Below, piece after piece: positions 38,182 to 49,964 of a stretch of DNA of 64,000 nucleotides. This stretch comes from Prorocentrum cordatum. Its lineage: Eukaryota; Sar; Dinophyceae; Prorocentrales; Prorocentraceae. The DNA lies in NCBI GenBank assembly GCA_963575745.1, contig CAUYUJ010016154.1, positions 65,651 to 129,650 of the forward strand. The letters are read 5' to 3'. The notes below the pieces were generated by a model. The model had not been told where the DNA came from. It was given only the letters and a program-made list of their open reading frames with translations, and made no database searches. The first letter of the stretch is position 1, and each line of letters starts with the position of its first letter. Both the position numbers and the translations under genes were made by a program.

Positions 38182-38545
38182 CTCCTCGATCCCCAACCTC
38201 GATCCTCCTCGATCACCCTTTTCGATCCTCCTCGGTCCTCCACCTCGATCCTCCTCCTCGATTCTCCTCGGTCCTCCTATCCTCCTCGATTATCCTCCTT
38301 ATCCTTCTCCATCATCCTCCTCGATCCTCCTCTGTCCTCTTCCGCGATCCTCCTGGATCATCCTCCTCCTCCTGGATCCTCCTGGATCCTCCTCATCCTC
38401 TTCCTCATCGACGCCTCCTCCTCCGCCTCCTCCTCCTTCTCCTCCTCCTTCTCATCTCTCCTCCTCTCTCCTTCTCTCTGCTCCTCCTCGAACTCCTCTC
38501 TCCTCTCTCATCCTCCACCTTGACCTCCTCCTCCCCCGCCTACGC
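38182..38545. repeat. GATCCTCCTC decamer-type repeat and CCT run
   Basis: Degenerate (C)GATCCTCCT units (38175-38400) grading into CCT/CTC repeats to 38535. Confidence 0.85.
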
Positions 38546-39039
38546 GCTCTCCCCCGCCCCTCTCGGGCGCCTGCCATAACAACACGGATCGGGGGAATAG
38601 TGCCTCCCCAAACATGGAGCCGGTGCCGTCTTAGCTATCGACGGAGCGTGTCGATCTCGCATTGACGCGGGACCCGTCACTGCAGTCCAAACAGGGCCAC
38701 AAGAACGTGGATCAAGAACGTGAGCCCCTTTGCCGAAGGCAGGTCCAGGAGAGGTACCCCAAACGACGAACATTCAAATGTGGAGAGAGCCCAGACACGA
38801 AGAGCACAAGGGTACCCTTCCAAAGTCAAGGCTGTTCTTAACCCTCGTGCCAGCTGTGATCCACGCCGCATGAATCTATGCTTGCGCGTCCTCGATCCCC
38901 GTCTTTCCCTTTCCCCTCTCCACTCGCCCTCCAACTCTCTCCCCGCCCCCTTGGGGCACCCGCTGCTACTGCTGCTGCGACTGCGTCGGATGTGCTGATC
39001 TCTGCTGCTACTAGCTAATAATCATGTGCCTCCGTCTCC
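38546..39039. other. Unassigned unique sequence
   Basis: No gene supported. It marks the end of the CCT-dominated part of the window. Confidence 0.5.
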
Positions 39040-39112
39040 TCCCTCCCTCTTTTCTCCTCCTCCTCCTCCTCCTCCTCCTACTTCTCCTCCTCCTCCTCCT
39101 CCTCCTTCTCCC
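39040..39112. repeat. Short (CCT)n tract
   Basis: CCT/CTT run. Beyond it CCT tracts occur again only briefly, near 49.5-49.65 kb. Confidence 0.9.
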
Positions 39113-40404
39113 CTCAGCCCTCATAGCGCCACCAAGATGTCGCTACACTTACATGGATGATCGCCGAACTGATAGCGCCAAAGGGCCGGCTGCACGCGAG
39201 ACAGCAGCGCACCACTGGAAGGGGTATTGGTGAACACAGCCAGAATGTGTGAGGAACTGCAAATGCCACTCGCACATTGACTGTCTTGTGAGAAGAGGCC
39301 ACCCTGCATATGGTATGATATCTAGAGCAAGTCCCTGCACAAGACACATGGAGAAAGCAAGGAGACACGGGCTCGCGCAAGAGAGAGAGAGAGAGATAGA
39401 CATGCTGGACATGCAAACTCTGAATCTGAACAAATACCACCTCATATTGGTAAGCTTTCCTTGCCCTCCTTTCCCCCATCGCGGATGTATCATTTATTCA
39501 TTGGCAGAGCATTGAGCACGGTTATCACAAGCCGTCTCACGATCCCCTCGCTAGCAACTAACTTCGGAATATCTGCTTGGGTCAAGCATCTGGCACACGT
39601 TCGGCACTCATTCGGCAAACATTTGGCGGGCAGCTGCCAAACATTGACCGAGCGACGGCGGCAGAGATTGTAAGCACTCAGATAACAACGTGCTTACATA
39701 TGTTTCAATTTCTTCGACCAGAGCAGCTATTTATCGCAGCTTAGGCATGCCGGTGTCTTCACTGCGCCCATACCTTCTCCTCTGCACCACCGCCACTACA
39801 GCCTCAGCCCCATGTTTGGCCGTGTCGCAATACTGGTGGCCCCCCATGCGACGAGAGCCATACTGAGAGATGGGAGCATGTAGGAAGCCGAAGATACATG
39901 ACGACAGATAAATGGACAGAGGGGAAACTGAAGGATGGAAGGGGACCCAGGGAAGGCCACAGCGCCTTCGACAACTCCACCCCGCCCATGTAGAGGCCTC
40001 GCGCGAAGGGCGTGGAGACGGCATTGACGGCCGCGCCCTTGTAGAATGCCTCGGCCGACCGTGGCAGTCGGACGGCAGGTGCCCCTGTGCGAACACGGTG
40101 TGCACTGTTGCACTCGTAGGTTCGAAGCTCATGCAGAGCACGAGACTGAATAAAAAGAGATGGACGTGGGACTCAGGACGCACCGAGGAGAAGAAGGAAG
40201 GCTGAGAGGAGGGAGGAACGAGGGGAACAAGAAGATAGGTGCGTCCGAAATCCTCAGCCAAGGTGAACCTGGCTCGGCCCTGGACGCCTGCCACGAATCC
40301 CGCGTGCGACGAACCGACCGCTCTGCGCTTTCACAGCTGTTGGCCCAACCGGCCGTCACCGCGCGCCTGTGGCGCGCCGGGCGTGTTAGAATCCCGCATG
40401 CCAT
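39113..40404. other. Unassigned region, nothing identified
   Basis: Normal-complexity DNA with a short GAGAGAGAGAGA run near 39383. A 187-codon minus frame (39731-40294) has low-complexity Ser/Pro/His content and no domain, so I do not call it. Confidence 0.45.
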
Positions 40405-40605
40405 CTGGGCGTGAGTGGTTTAGGGAGGTTCCACTTCCAACCCTCCTTCTTCCCCGTCGGGAAGGGGTTGATCACTGCTCCCTACTAATATACACCCCCT
40501 CCCCCTGGCGACCAGCAGCCAACCAGGAACAATGCCGACCCCATGCTCACCCCCCCGCCTAACCATCCCTGTCAACAAAAACAATACAAAGTACAATTTG
40601 GGGCA
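40405..40605. repeat. Repeat F, copy 1
   Basis: Contains ACTGCTCCCTACTAATATAC, ACCCCCTCCCCCTGGCGACC and CCATCCCTGTCAACAAAAAC. Related copies occur at 43965-44175 and 44690-44830, so the family flanks the foldback element on both sides. Confidence 0.7.
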
Positions 40606-40731
40606 AAGTCTTGTGTCATGTTCGTGAGGCCCGCGAGCACTTTGTCAGAGTGAGGGGGCCGAACGGTCATTCATTGTCCCTGGGTGCGTGGCTCTAGTGG
40701 GCATCCGTGGTGAGGATTCTGCTTGTTCCGT

Positions 40732-40946
<215 letters not shown>

Positions 40947-40969
40947 GTTGTCGTCGTCCCCCCTGCGAC

Positions 40970-41235
40970 CCCACCCGCGGCCCACCCGCGATCCACACCG
41001 CGACCCACCCCGCGACCCACCCCGTGACCCACCCCGCGACCCACCCCGCGACCCACCCGCGACCCACCCCGCGACCCACCCCATGAGCCGCCCGCGACCC
41101 ACCCCGCGACCCACCCCGCGACCCACCCCGCGAGACACCCTGCGCGACCCACCCGCGCGCCCCCACCCGCGACCCACCCCGCGACCCACCCGCGACCCAC
41201 CCGCGACCCACCCGCGACCCACCCCGCGATCCACC
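40970..41235. repeat. GCGACCCACCCC tandem subrepeats, left arm
   Basis: 11-12-bp units of GCGACCCACCC(C), the reverse complement of the right-arm array at 42964-43350. Confidence 0.92.
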
Positions 41236-41484
41236 CACAATGCTTTAACAAAAAAATCGGCGCCTGCGGCGGGTTCAATGCATACTTGTAGAAAGTTAGG
41301 CGCCTGCGGCGGGCTTCTCCGGAGCCTTGCAGACTGAGGACGTCCTCGCACCCCCCTCACTCTTATCCGCAACTGCAGGGTGTTACGATAATGTTTTTTC
41401 CACACATGCTTAGTGAGGGTATGGTTCTCTTCCTTCCCGCGTCGCACCCGCGTCTCCTCCTCACCCCTCCTCCTCCTTCTCCTT

Positions 41485-41850
41485 CTCACGCAGCACAACG
41501 CAGCGCAGCACAGCACAGCGCAGCACACAGCACATTGACACACAGCACGTACACAGCACAGCACTGGTCAGCACAGCTCATCTCAGCAAGGCACAGCTCA
41601 ACACAACACCTCAGCACAGCACAGCACAGCACAGCGCAGCACAGCACTGCACTGCACAGCACAGCACCGCCCAGCTCAGCACAGCACAGCACAGCTCAGC
41701 ACAGCACAGCACAGCGCAGCACAGCACAGCGCAGCACAGCGCAGCACAGCTCAGCTCAGCACTGCACAGCACACACTCTCTCTCTCACACACACACACGC
41801 TCTCACACACACGCACAAACACACAAACACATGACACGCACACCACGCAA
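41485..41850. repeat. CAGCA pentamer array and CA/CT run
   Basis: CAGCACAG(C/G)-type pentamers (41485-41775) followed by (CA)n and CTCTCT (41776-41835), in the middle of the foldback element. Confidence 0.92.
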
Positions 41851-41864
41851 CACATGCGTGCCAA

Positions 41865-42335
41865 CAGGAGGTGCGCACGGGGTGGTCCCTGAGCGCGGCC
41901 GCTATCCGTGACGGTCGCCCACGGCATAGCAAGCGTGGCATATTCTCGACACAATAGGGGGTGCGCACGGGGTGGTCCCTGACGGCGGCCGCTATGCGTG
42001 ACGGTCGTCCAGGGCACAGCAGGCGTGGTGTCTTCTCGACACCATAAAGGGAGTGCGCACGGGGTGGTCCCTGAGCGCGGCCGCTATCCGTGACAGTCGT
42101 CCTTGCCCTAGCAAGCGTGGCATATTCTGGACACCACCAGGGTGCGCACGGGGTGGTCACTGACCGCGGCCGCTGTCCGTGACGGTCGTCCAGGGCACAG
42201 CAGGCGTGGTGTTCTCTCGACACCATAAGGGGGTGCGCACGGGGTGGTCCCTGAGCGCGGCCGCTATCCGTGACGGTCGTCCAGGGTACAGCAGGCGTGG
42301 CGTCTTGTCGACACCACACGGATGCGCGCATGGGG
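41865..42335. repeat. ~90-bp tandem repeat, 5-6 copies
   Basis: GTGCGCACGGGGTGGTC starts units at about 41871, 41961, 42053, 42142, 42233 and 42322. Each contains GCGGCCGCTATCCGTGACGG. One frame remains open across several units because the period is near 90. It lacks other coding signs. Confidence 0.9.
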
Positions 42336-42805
42336 GTGGTCCCTAAGGGTGGTTTCTATCCGTGACGGTGGTGCTCAAGTCACATCGGTACGCAAGTTTG
42401 CTATCCGTGCCTGTCGTGCTCAGGGCACACGGGGACGCAAGCGAAGTGAGTGGTATCATCACCAGGATAGTTTAGGCACTTTGGCTCATACCGGGTCAGA
42501 CCGTTCGGGCTTGCACGCAGGCGTGCTCGCGCCGGTGATTGTCCGTCAAAGGTGCGGCGCCCGTCATGGCGCCCAAATGTGCCATGTCCGCGCTGCCGCC
42601 TCCGAGTACGATTACGACTACGACGAATACGATGACGACGACGAGGACGAGGACGAGGACGACGTCTTGGAACGGTCGTTCAGCGCCTGTACTCTTGTCT
42701 GGTTGATCTGCTTGGTCTGGTTTGTTGCGCTGGCTGGCTCGTCTGGCTCGTGGTGGTGTCGGTGGTAGTGATAGCGTAGTGCACACAGCAATGAAATAAA
42801 GTATC
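42336..42805. other. Foldback centre, right part
   Basis: Two more diverged TATCCGTG(A/C)C(G/T)GT words (near 42358 and 42400), then a GACGACGAGGACGAGGACG run (42635-42665). No gene is supported. Confidence 0.5.
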
Positions 42806-42963
42806 GTAACACCCCGCAGTTGCGGATAAGAGTGAGGGGGCTGCGAGGACGTCCTCAGTCTGCGAGGCTCTGGTGAAGCCCGCCGCAGGCGCCTAACTTT
42901 TCTACAAATTATGCATTGAACCCGCCGCAGGCGCCAATTTCTTCGTTAAAGCATTGTGGGTAG

Positions 42964-43350
42964 ATGGCGGGGTGGGTCGCGGGTGGGTCGCGGGTGGGTC
43001 GCGGGCCGGGTCGCGGGTGGGTCGCGGGTGGGTCGCGGGGTGGTCGCGGGGTGGGTCGCGGGTGGGTCGCGGTGGTCCGCGGGGTAGGTCGCGGGGTGGG
43101 TTCGCGGGGTGGGTCGCGGGGTGGGTCGAAGGGTGGGTCGCGGGGTGAGTCGCGGCGTGGGTGGCTGGGTGATTCGTGTGGTGGGTCGCGGGGTGGGTCG
43201 CGGGTGGGTTGCGGGCGGGTCACGGGGTGGGTCGCGGGTGGTTCGCGGGTGGGTCGCGGGGTGTGTCGCGGGGTGGGTCACAGGGTGGGTCACAGGGTGG
43301 GTGGCGGGGTGGGTCGCGGGGTGTGTCGCGGGGTGGGTCGCGGGGGGGAC
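42964..43350. repeat. GGGTCGCG tandem subrepeats, right arm
   Basis: Units of GGGTGGGTCGCG(G) with occasional CACAGG and GTGTCGCG variants, inverted relative to 40970-41235. Confidence 0.92.
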
Positions 43351-43457
43351 GACGAAAATTAACAAAAACAACGCAAGAAACATAATCCTCACCACAAATC
43401 CCCACTAGAGCCACGCACCCAAGGACAATGAATGACCGTTTGGCCCCCCTCACTTTG

Positions 43458-43964
43458 ATGTGGGGTTCCTCGGTAGCGTATTTGACAAGGACGGCGGGGG
43501 TGTCAGCATATTGCCTGCTGCGCGCAAGGCCACCATCCCTTACAACAAACAACACAAAGTGCACATCGCGGCTAAATCTAGATCGTGCGCGGCCACCCCG
43601 CGATCACTGTCAAGTGGTTTATGAAAGGGTCGGCCGCGGTGGTAGCGTACGGCCTGCTGTTCGCAGGCCCACCAGACACAATGATGGGCATTGGGTTCCG
43701 ACAAGGACGGTGGGGGCCGCCATGTTTCCCGATGTGTGCTGTCACGTGCGCAAGCGCACCTGACACACTCTGCACGTGCCCCGAACGTGGCGCACCTAGC
43801 GCGGCTGGAATATGCGGTACACCCGGCGCACGCGGAGCACGTGATGCATCTGGCGCACCTGGCGTGCCTGGCACGCTCGGGCCCCCGGGGTGCCTGGTGC
43901 GCATGGCGCGCCTGGCACGCATGGCACACCTCGCCCTAACGTCGCGCACATGGGGTCGGTTTTG
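43458..43964. other. Unassigned, with a GGCACGCCTGGCGC-type patch
   Basis: 43790-43945 is rich in CTGGCGCACCTGGCGTGCC-like 10-12-bp repeats. No gene is supported. Confidence 0.55.
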
Positions 43965-44175
43965 GTTCCCAGTAGCTGCCCATCCAAAGACGACCGCTGA
44001 ACATGCTGAGACTCGGGTGTTACTCATGTGTTGGGAAGGCGGGTGGGACTGAGCTCGACGGCTTGCTATCTAGGAGGGTGTCTTGCTCACTGTTCCCTAT
44101 TAGTATACACCCCCTCCCCCAAGCGACTGGGAGCCAACTCATGTCAATGCGCCCCCCCCCTACCATCCCTTGAGA
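43965..44175. repeat. Repeat F, copy 2
   Basis: AGTAGCTGCCCATCCAAAGA, GTTCCCTATTAGTATAC and CACCCCCTCCCCCAAGCGAC align with copies at 40405 and 44690. Confidence 0.7.
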
Positions 44176-44219
44176 AAACCCTGCAAAACACACTCTGCCC
44201 CTACCGTTCCTTGTAAAAT

Positions 44220-44232
44220 ACAATACAACACA

Positions 44233-44267
<35 letters not shown>

Positions 44268-44275
44268 TGTCTCCA
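44220..44275. repeat. (CA)n run
   Basis: CA dinucleotide repeat with a TACACA interruption. Confidence 0.9.
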
Positions 44276-44349
44276 AATTCGGAGCATGCGCAGCGAACCC
44301 GATGCGGCCTCCCCCCACCATCCCTGTCAACAAAAACAATACAGAGTAC

Positions 44350-44685
44350 ACTTGGCGGCGGCGGCGGCGGCTGCGGCGGCTGCGGCGGGGGCAGCGGCTG
44401 CGGCGGCTGCGGCGGTGGCGGCGGATAGCGGCGGCGGCGGCGGCGGGGGCGGCGGCGGCGGCGGCGGCGTGGCGGCGGTGGCGGCGGCGCGGCGGCAGCG
44501 GTGGCGGCAGCGACTGCGGCGGCAGCGGCTGCGGTGGCGGCGATTTGGCAGCGGGGGCGGCGGCGGCGGGCGGGCAGCGCGGTGGCGGCGGCAGCGGATA
44601 GCGGCTGCGGCGGCGGCGGCGCGGCGCCGGCGGCGGCGGCGGGCGGCGGCGGCGGGGGCGGAGGCGGCGGCGGCGGCGGACAGGC
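44350..44685. repeat. (GGC)n tract
   Basis: About 335 bp of GGC repeats with GCA, GAT and GGT interruptions. Poly-Ala, Gly and Arg frames are artefacts. Confidence 0.93.
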
Positions 44686-44689
44686 CCCC

Positions 44690-44830
44690 AGTAGCTGCCC
44701 ATCCAAAGACGACTGCTGCATATGCTGCGGCTCGGGCCAGGCTCGGGTGCTACGAACGTGTTGGGAGGGCGGGTGGGAGTGAGCGAGACGGCTTGCGGGC
44801 GGGGAGGGAGACTCTTGACCCCTCCCCCTA
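44690..44830. repeat. Repeat F, copy 3 (partial)
   Basis: CAGTAGCTGCCCATCCAAAG through GTGTTGGGAGGGCGGGTGGG, matching copy 2. Confidence 0.7.
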
Positions 44831-44942
44831 CCCCACCCCCTGGGTCTGAAGGGAGGGGGGGGGCGCGGGTCGTTGCTCCCCCACATGCCTGATCAAGGCA
44901 ACTCGCCTGGGCACCGTTCCTGGACAGGCTGGTGGGGTTACA

Positions 44943-45593
44943 TTAAGCGTCTAGAACAGCAGAAGGAGCGCGGGAGGCACCGAAATCAAAACGAGAAGAC
45001 ATTTGGCGTTGGCTGGATTGGCGACTGGTTGATCGGTTCCCACCACGCCGCATACAGCTGCGACTCTCCGAGTGCCCCATAGGGCAAAAGGCGTGTCGCT
45101 CCGACGGAGCCTGGTCGTTACGGACGCAGCGCTGCCATACATACGCCTGCGAGGTTCCCCCACACTCGGAAGGGGAAGAGACAGATGCCCCAAGAGGCAT
45201 CCGAGAGACGCCCAAAGAGGCATCCAGCGAGGCCTTCTGGCGGGAAGCCAGCACGACAGTGAAAGGGCAACCAAATGCGGTAGCTTCCAATCTTTCGACA
45301 CAATGTAGGTGTTGGTAATTCCCGTAGAGCTCAACGATGCCCCCCAAAGGGCCCAAAACTGCCCCATGAGCGCCGTAAGACACCCCGAAAACTGCCCGAA
45401 CACACCAGAACATAACCCATGAGGGCATCAGGACGAACCGAACACATGTCCATGTTTCCCCAACGTGGTTCAACCGAGCACCTTCGGGAGAGCTCCGTGG
45501 AACCATGTTGCTCAAGACGGCCAAAGACCCCTCGTCGCTCCCCAGCGCTCTTTTTAAGAGGCCCACAAAGAGGTCCCCCCGAGGCGGCCCCAA
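44943..45593 (-). CDS. Hypothetical open frame, 216 codons, unrecognised
   Basis: The minus strand stays open over about 650 bp of normal-complexity DNA (MGPPRGDLFVGLLKRALGSDE...). It has no domain, initiation context or homologous repeat that I recognise. A second minus frame overlaps it (45331-45645). Chance openness is plausible. Confidence 0.2.
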   Translation of the reverse strand: MGPPRGDLFVGLLKRALGSDEGSLAVLSNMVPRSSPEGARLNHVGETWTCVRFVLMPSWVMFWCVRAVFGVSYGAHGAVLGPLGGIVELYGNYQHLHCVERLEATAFGCPFTVVLASRQKASLDASLGVSRMPLGASVSSPSECGGTSQAYVWQRCVRNDQAPSERHAFCPMGHSESRSCMRRGGNRSTSRQSSQRQMSSRFDFGASRAPSAVLDA

Positions 45594-46136
45594 AGCGACC
45601 CACGAGGATCCCCCAAGAAGCGCTCACGATGGCTCCAAGAAGCAAGAAGCTAAAAAGGGGATAGAAGAGGATAAAGGAAGGGGGCGTTCAGCACCCGCAC
45701 CCGGTCAAGCACGGGACTGGCCTGGAGCACGCCCCCCAAACCAACCTTATTCGGCGGCGAGCGAGGGGGGAAATGAAAAGGAAAAGGCCTTCTCAGTGGG
45801 CGGCGGGGTTTCTCAAAGCGCTCTGGCCTTCTGAGAAGTGTTTTGATTTGATGTGTGCCTTCGCGGAAAGTTTCGGGAACTCCTTAGAAGGCCCGACGCC
45901 TTCCGAGCCTTCTGAAAAGGCCTACCCTTCTCACTTCCCCCCAGACGCGCCACCGACTCATTCCTGCTGCGTTGCCGTTTCGGCGCGGTTCGCCGCAGGC
46001 AGCTGGATGCAGGACGGCAGCGCGGCATCGTGCCACCGTCGCGGCAAATCATGCTGTCGCTCGCGCTCGCGCAACACAGCCAAGACGAAACGGACATGTA
46101 GAAAAGAACGAAAACATCGGCGCAATCATATGTAAT
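45594..46136. other. Unassigned sequence
   Basis: Contains clustered GGCCTTCTGAGAAG/AGAAGGCC inverted words (45785-45935). No gene is supported. Confidence 0.45.
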
Positions 46137-46335
46137 GGGGGGTTAGGACCCCCCCCCTCCCCCCCTTCCCCGATCCGTCGTCGGGGGACCTCCCCCCCCT
46201 CCCCCCCTTCCCCGATCCGTCGTCGGGGACCCCCCCCCTCCCCCCCCCTTTCCCCGATCCGTCGTCGGGGACCCCCCCCCCCTCCCCCCCTTTCAAAGGG
46301 GAGGGGGGGTCCGAACCCCCCCCCCCCTCCCACCC
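46137..46335. repeat. C/G homopolymer-rich tandem, left boundary of satellite block
   Basis: Three copies of CGATCCGTCGTCGGGG separated by C7-C12 runs. Its end carries GGGTCCGAACCCCCC, which also occurs at the right boundary (about 51325). Confidence 0.9.
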
Positions 46336-46439
46336 TTTCGCCACGCCGCCCCCTGACTCCGGAACCCGACCCCGCCACCCCTACCCCTAGTCTTCACTCT
46401 AACCAAAACCCCTAATCCTAACCCCAACCACTAACACCA

Positions 46440-48065
46440 GCCCCAGAGAGTACTCACTACTCATTACTCACTACCCACTACTGACTACTCGCTATTCACT
46501 ACTCACTTCTCACTACCCCCTACTCACTATTCACGACTACTCACTACCCACCACCCACTGTTCGCTACTCACTACTCCCTTCTCACTACTCCCTCCTCCC
46601 TACTCACTACTCACTACTCACTCCTCACTACCCACTACTCAATACTCACTACTCAGTAAGCACTACTCACTAGTCACTGATCACTAGTCACTACTCATGA
46701 CCCACTACACCCCACTCACCACTCGCTACTCACTACCCACTATTCGCTACCCACTTCTTGCTACTCACTGCTTACTACTCCCTACTCCCTACTCACCATT
46801 CACTACTCACTACTCACTACTTGGTACTCCCTACTCGTTACTCACTAATCACTACCCACTACTCACTACTGACTTCTCTCTACTCACTACTCACTACTCA
46901 CTACGCCCTACTCGCTCCTCACTGCTCACTACTCGCTACTCCCTACTCGCTACTCACTACCCAATGCCACTACCCACTGCTCTCTATTCATCACGACTCA
47001 CTACTCACTACTCACTACGCACTACGTACTACTCAGTATTCAGTACTCAGTACTCACTACTCACTACCCACCACCCATTACTCGCTACTCACTACTCCCT
47101 ACTCACTACCCCCTCCTCCCTACTCACCACTCACTACTCACTCCTCATGACCCACTACTCAATGCTCACTACTCAGTAAGCAGTACTCACTACTCACTAC
47201 TCACTACTCACTAATCACCACTCATTACCCACTACCCACTATCCACTATCCACTACTCACTACTAACTACTCATTGCCCACAAAGCACTACTCACTACCC
47301 ACTACTCGCTACTCGCTACCCCCTGCTCCCTACACAATACTGACTACACAGTACTCAGTACTCACTACTCGCTACTCTCATACTCGCTACTCAATACTCA
47401 TTACTCACTCCCCGCTACTCACTATTCACTACTCACTACTCCCTACTCACTAGTCACTACATAGTCTCTAGTCACTAATCACAACTCACTAGTCACTAAT
47501 CACTACTCATTACCCACTACACCCCACTCACCAATCGCTACTCACTACCCACTATTCGCTACGCACTTCTTACTACTCACTGCTCACTACTCTACTCCCT
47601 CCTCCCTACTCACTACTCGCTACTCCCTACTCGTTACTCACTAATCACTACCTACTACTCACTACTGACTACTCTCTACTCTCTACTCACTACTCACTAC
47701 TCACTACGCCCTACTCGCTCCTCACTACCCACTACTCGCTACTCCCTACTCGCTACTCACTACCCAATGCCACTACCCACTGCTCTCTATTCATCACTAC
47801 TCACTACTCACTACGCACTACGTACTACTCAGTATTCAGTACTCAGTACTCACTACTCACTACCCACCACCCACTACTCGCTACTCACTACTCCCTACTC
47901 ACTACTCCCTCCTCTCTACTCACTACTCACTACTCACTCCTCACTACTCAATACTCACTAGTCAGTAAGCACTACTCCCTACTCCCTACTCACTACTCAC
48001 TAATCACTACTCATTACCCACTATCCTCTATTCACTACTCACTACTAACTACGCATTGCCCACAA
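46440..48065. repeat. ACTCACT heptamer satellite, block 1
   Basis: Degenerate (ACTCACT)n with variants CCACTAC, CGCTACT and CCCTACT. A higher-order period is visible: CCAATGCCACTACCCACTGC occurs at 46961 and 47763 (802 bp apart) with similar surroundings. Repeating Thr/His/Tyr/Ser/Leu frames are artefacts. Confidence 0.95.
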
Positions 48066-48134
48066 AGCACTACACCGGACTCACCTCTATAGCGCTCACT
48101 TCTATAGTGTTCACTTTGACATTGTGGTCCGGAA

Positions 48135-48315
48135 GGGGCCGCACATGCAGGCACATGCCGCACAGTCGCATGCACATGCCCATGCAAATATACAAAAGCC
48201 TCAACAGCATTGCCGCACATGCGCGCACATGCCACACCGTCCGACGCACAGTCGAATGCACGGTCAAGCAAAATTCTGAAAGCATAGACGCACATGCCCG
48301 CACATGCCGCAGAGA
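48135..48315. repeat. GCACATGC repeats, set 1
   Basis: CGCACATGC, GGCACATGCC and CGCACATGCGCGCACATGCC words every 8-12 bp. Confidence 0.85.
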
Positions 48316-48344
48316 TGTCGCAGGCGATAGTGGCCTGACCACCT

Positions 48345-49230
48345 GAGCTCGGGGCATTTCGCAACCCAGAGTTCCGAGGATGTCTCAGGCAAGCGTGGCC
48401 GGATCACCATGGGGCAGGGCATCTTGGAAACCAGAGTGGCGAGGATGTCGCTGGTCAAGGTGACCAGACGACCATGGGGCAGGACACCTCCGAGGTCTGA
48501 GTTGTGAGGATGTCTCAAGCGAAAGTGGCCTGACCACCATGGGGCAAGAGATCTCTGAGGTCAGAGTTGCGAGGATGTCTCTGGGGAGAGTGGTCTGACC
48601 ACCTCAGCCCAGGGCATCTCGGAGCCCAGAGTTGCGAGGATGTCTCAGGCAGGACTGGCCTGACCACCTGCTCAGGGCATCTCAGAACCCAGAGTTGCGA
48701 GGGTCTCAGGCGAAAAAGGCCGAGACACTATGGAGCAGGGCATCATTGAGGTCAGAGTTGCGAGGATGTCTCAGGCAAAAGTGGCCTGAACAGCTCAACT
48801 CAGGGCATCTCGGGCGAGGATGTCTAAAGCGAAAGTGGTCTAACCACCTCAGCTCAGGGCGTCTCGGAACCCAGAGTTCCGAGGATGTCTCAGGCGAAAG
48901 GGGCCGAGACACTATCGAGCAGGGCATCATTGAGATCAGGGTTGCGAGGATGTCTCAGGCGACAGTGGCTGACCACCTCAGCTCGGGGCATATCGGAATC
49001 GAGACTTGCGAGGATGTCTCAGGCGACCGTGGCCTGACCAGCATGGGGCAGGAGATCTCTGAGGTCAGAGTTGCGAGGATGTCTCATGCGAAAGTGGTCT
49101 AACCACCTCAGCTCAGGGCGTCTCGAAACCCAGAGTCCCGAGGATGTCTCAAGCGAAAGTGGCCGGGCCACCATGGGGCAGGGCATCTCCGAGACCAGAG
49201 TTGCGAGGATGTCTCAGGCGAAGGTGGCCA
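48345..49230. repeat. 65-bp tandem array, ~13 copies
   Basis: GAGGATGTCTCAGGCGAAAG starts units at 48376, 48441, 48506, 48571 and 48636 (exactly 65 bp apart), continuing with small indels to about 49215. Units alternate between ACCATGGGGCAGGGCATC and ACCTCAGCTCAGGGCATC subtypes. Confidence 0.94.
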
Positions 49231-49645
49231 GATCACTTCATGTCAAAGCAGTCGGCCTCCAGATTGCCGACGACGTCTCACGCGGAACTGGCCGGACGCG
49301 AACGCGCCGGCGTCCGGAGACGAACGCCGGCCCCGGCATTCTTGCACGTCCCGCACATGCACTGCACAGGTACGCACAGTATTCGCACAGGCCGAGCTCG
49401 CCGGTGGCCGAGCCAGGCCAGCGATTCCGAGATTCCCTGAGCTCGGGCCGTCAAGCCACTTTCGCCTGAGACATCCTCGCAACTCTCACCTCCTCCTCCT
49501 CCTCCTCCTCCTCCTCCTATCCTCTGGCCGAGCCGAACAGGCAGGCCAGCGATTCCGAGATTCCTCGGGCCGTCAAGCCCTTTCGCCTGAGACACCCTTG
49601 CAACTCTCCTCCTCCTCCTCCTCCTCCTCCTCCTCCTCCTTCTCC
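49231..49645. repeat. 65-bp unit fragments with two short CCT tracts
   Basis: Inverted partial units (CTTTCGCCTGAGACATCCTC at 49459 and a relative at 49578) each precede a CCT run (49490-49518 and 49606-49640). Each run is followed by TCTGGCCGAGCCGAACAGGC. The whole ~115-bp module is duplicated. Confidence 0.8.
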
Positions 49646-49964
49646 TCTGGCCGAGCCGAACAGGCAGGCGGGCCGGCCGAGCCGGGGGCGCCCGCCTCCT
49701 CCGCCCCCCCCTCCTCCCCCCCCCTCCACCTCCCCCCCCCCATCCCTGCTTCTCCGGCCGAGCTGAGAAGGCGCGCGGGAGAGTATTTTATTAGGCGGGC
49801 GCGCCACCGCCAGCTCACGAACCGGGCGAAGAACCGCCCCCGCCAGCAGCGGGCGAGTCTAAACGCACAACAAACTCTTTCAGGAAGCCCTGGCACGCCC
49901 CAGGTTAGCTCTGCGAAGGCCAGGAGGCATTGGAGGCACAGGGGTCCCAGACAGCTCCTAGGGC
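49646..49964. other. Unassigned GC-rich sequence
   Basis: C/G-run-rich then unique sequence. No gene is supported. Confidence 0.45.

Noticed and set aside
39731-40294. Minus-strand 187-codon frame
   Set aside because: Low-complexity composition, no domain, overlapping open frames on the other strand.
41756-42331. Minus-strand 191-codon frame in the foldback centre
   Set aside because: It tracks a ~90-bp tandem repeat whose period is near a multiple of 3. Units vary by indels (89-92 bp) and no domain is visible.
46440-48065. Coding frames of Thr/His/Tyr/Ser/Leu repeats
   Set aside because: A direct product of the heptamer satellite. The seven-base period cycles through all frames.
48345-49230. 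CRISPR array
   Set aside because: The 65-bp units are contiguous tandem repeats without unique spacers, and the genome is eukaryotic.
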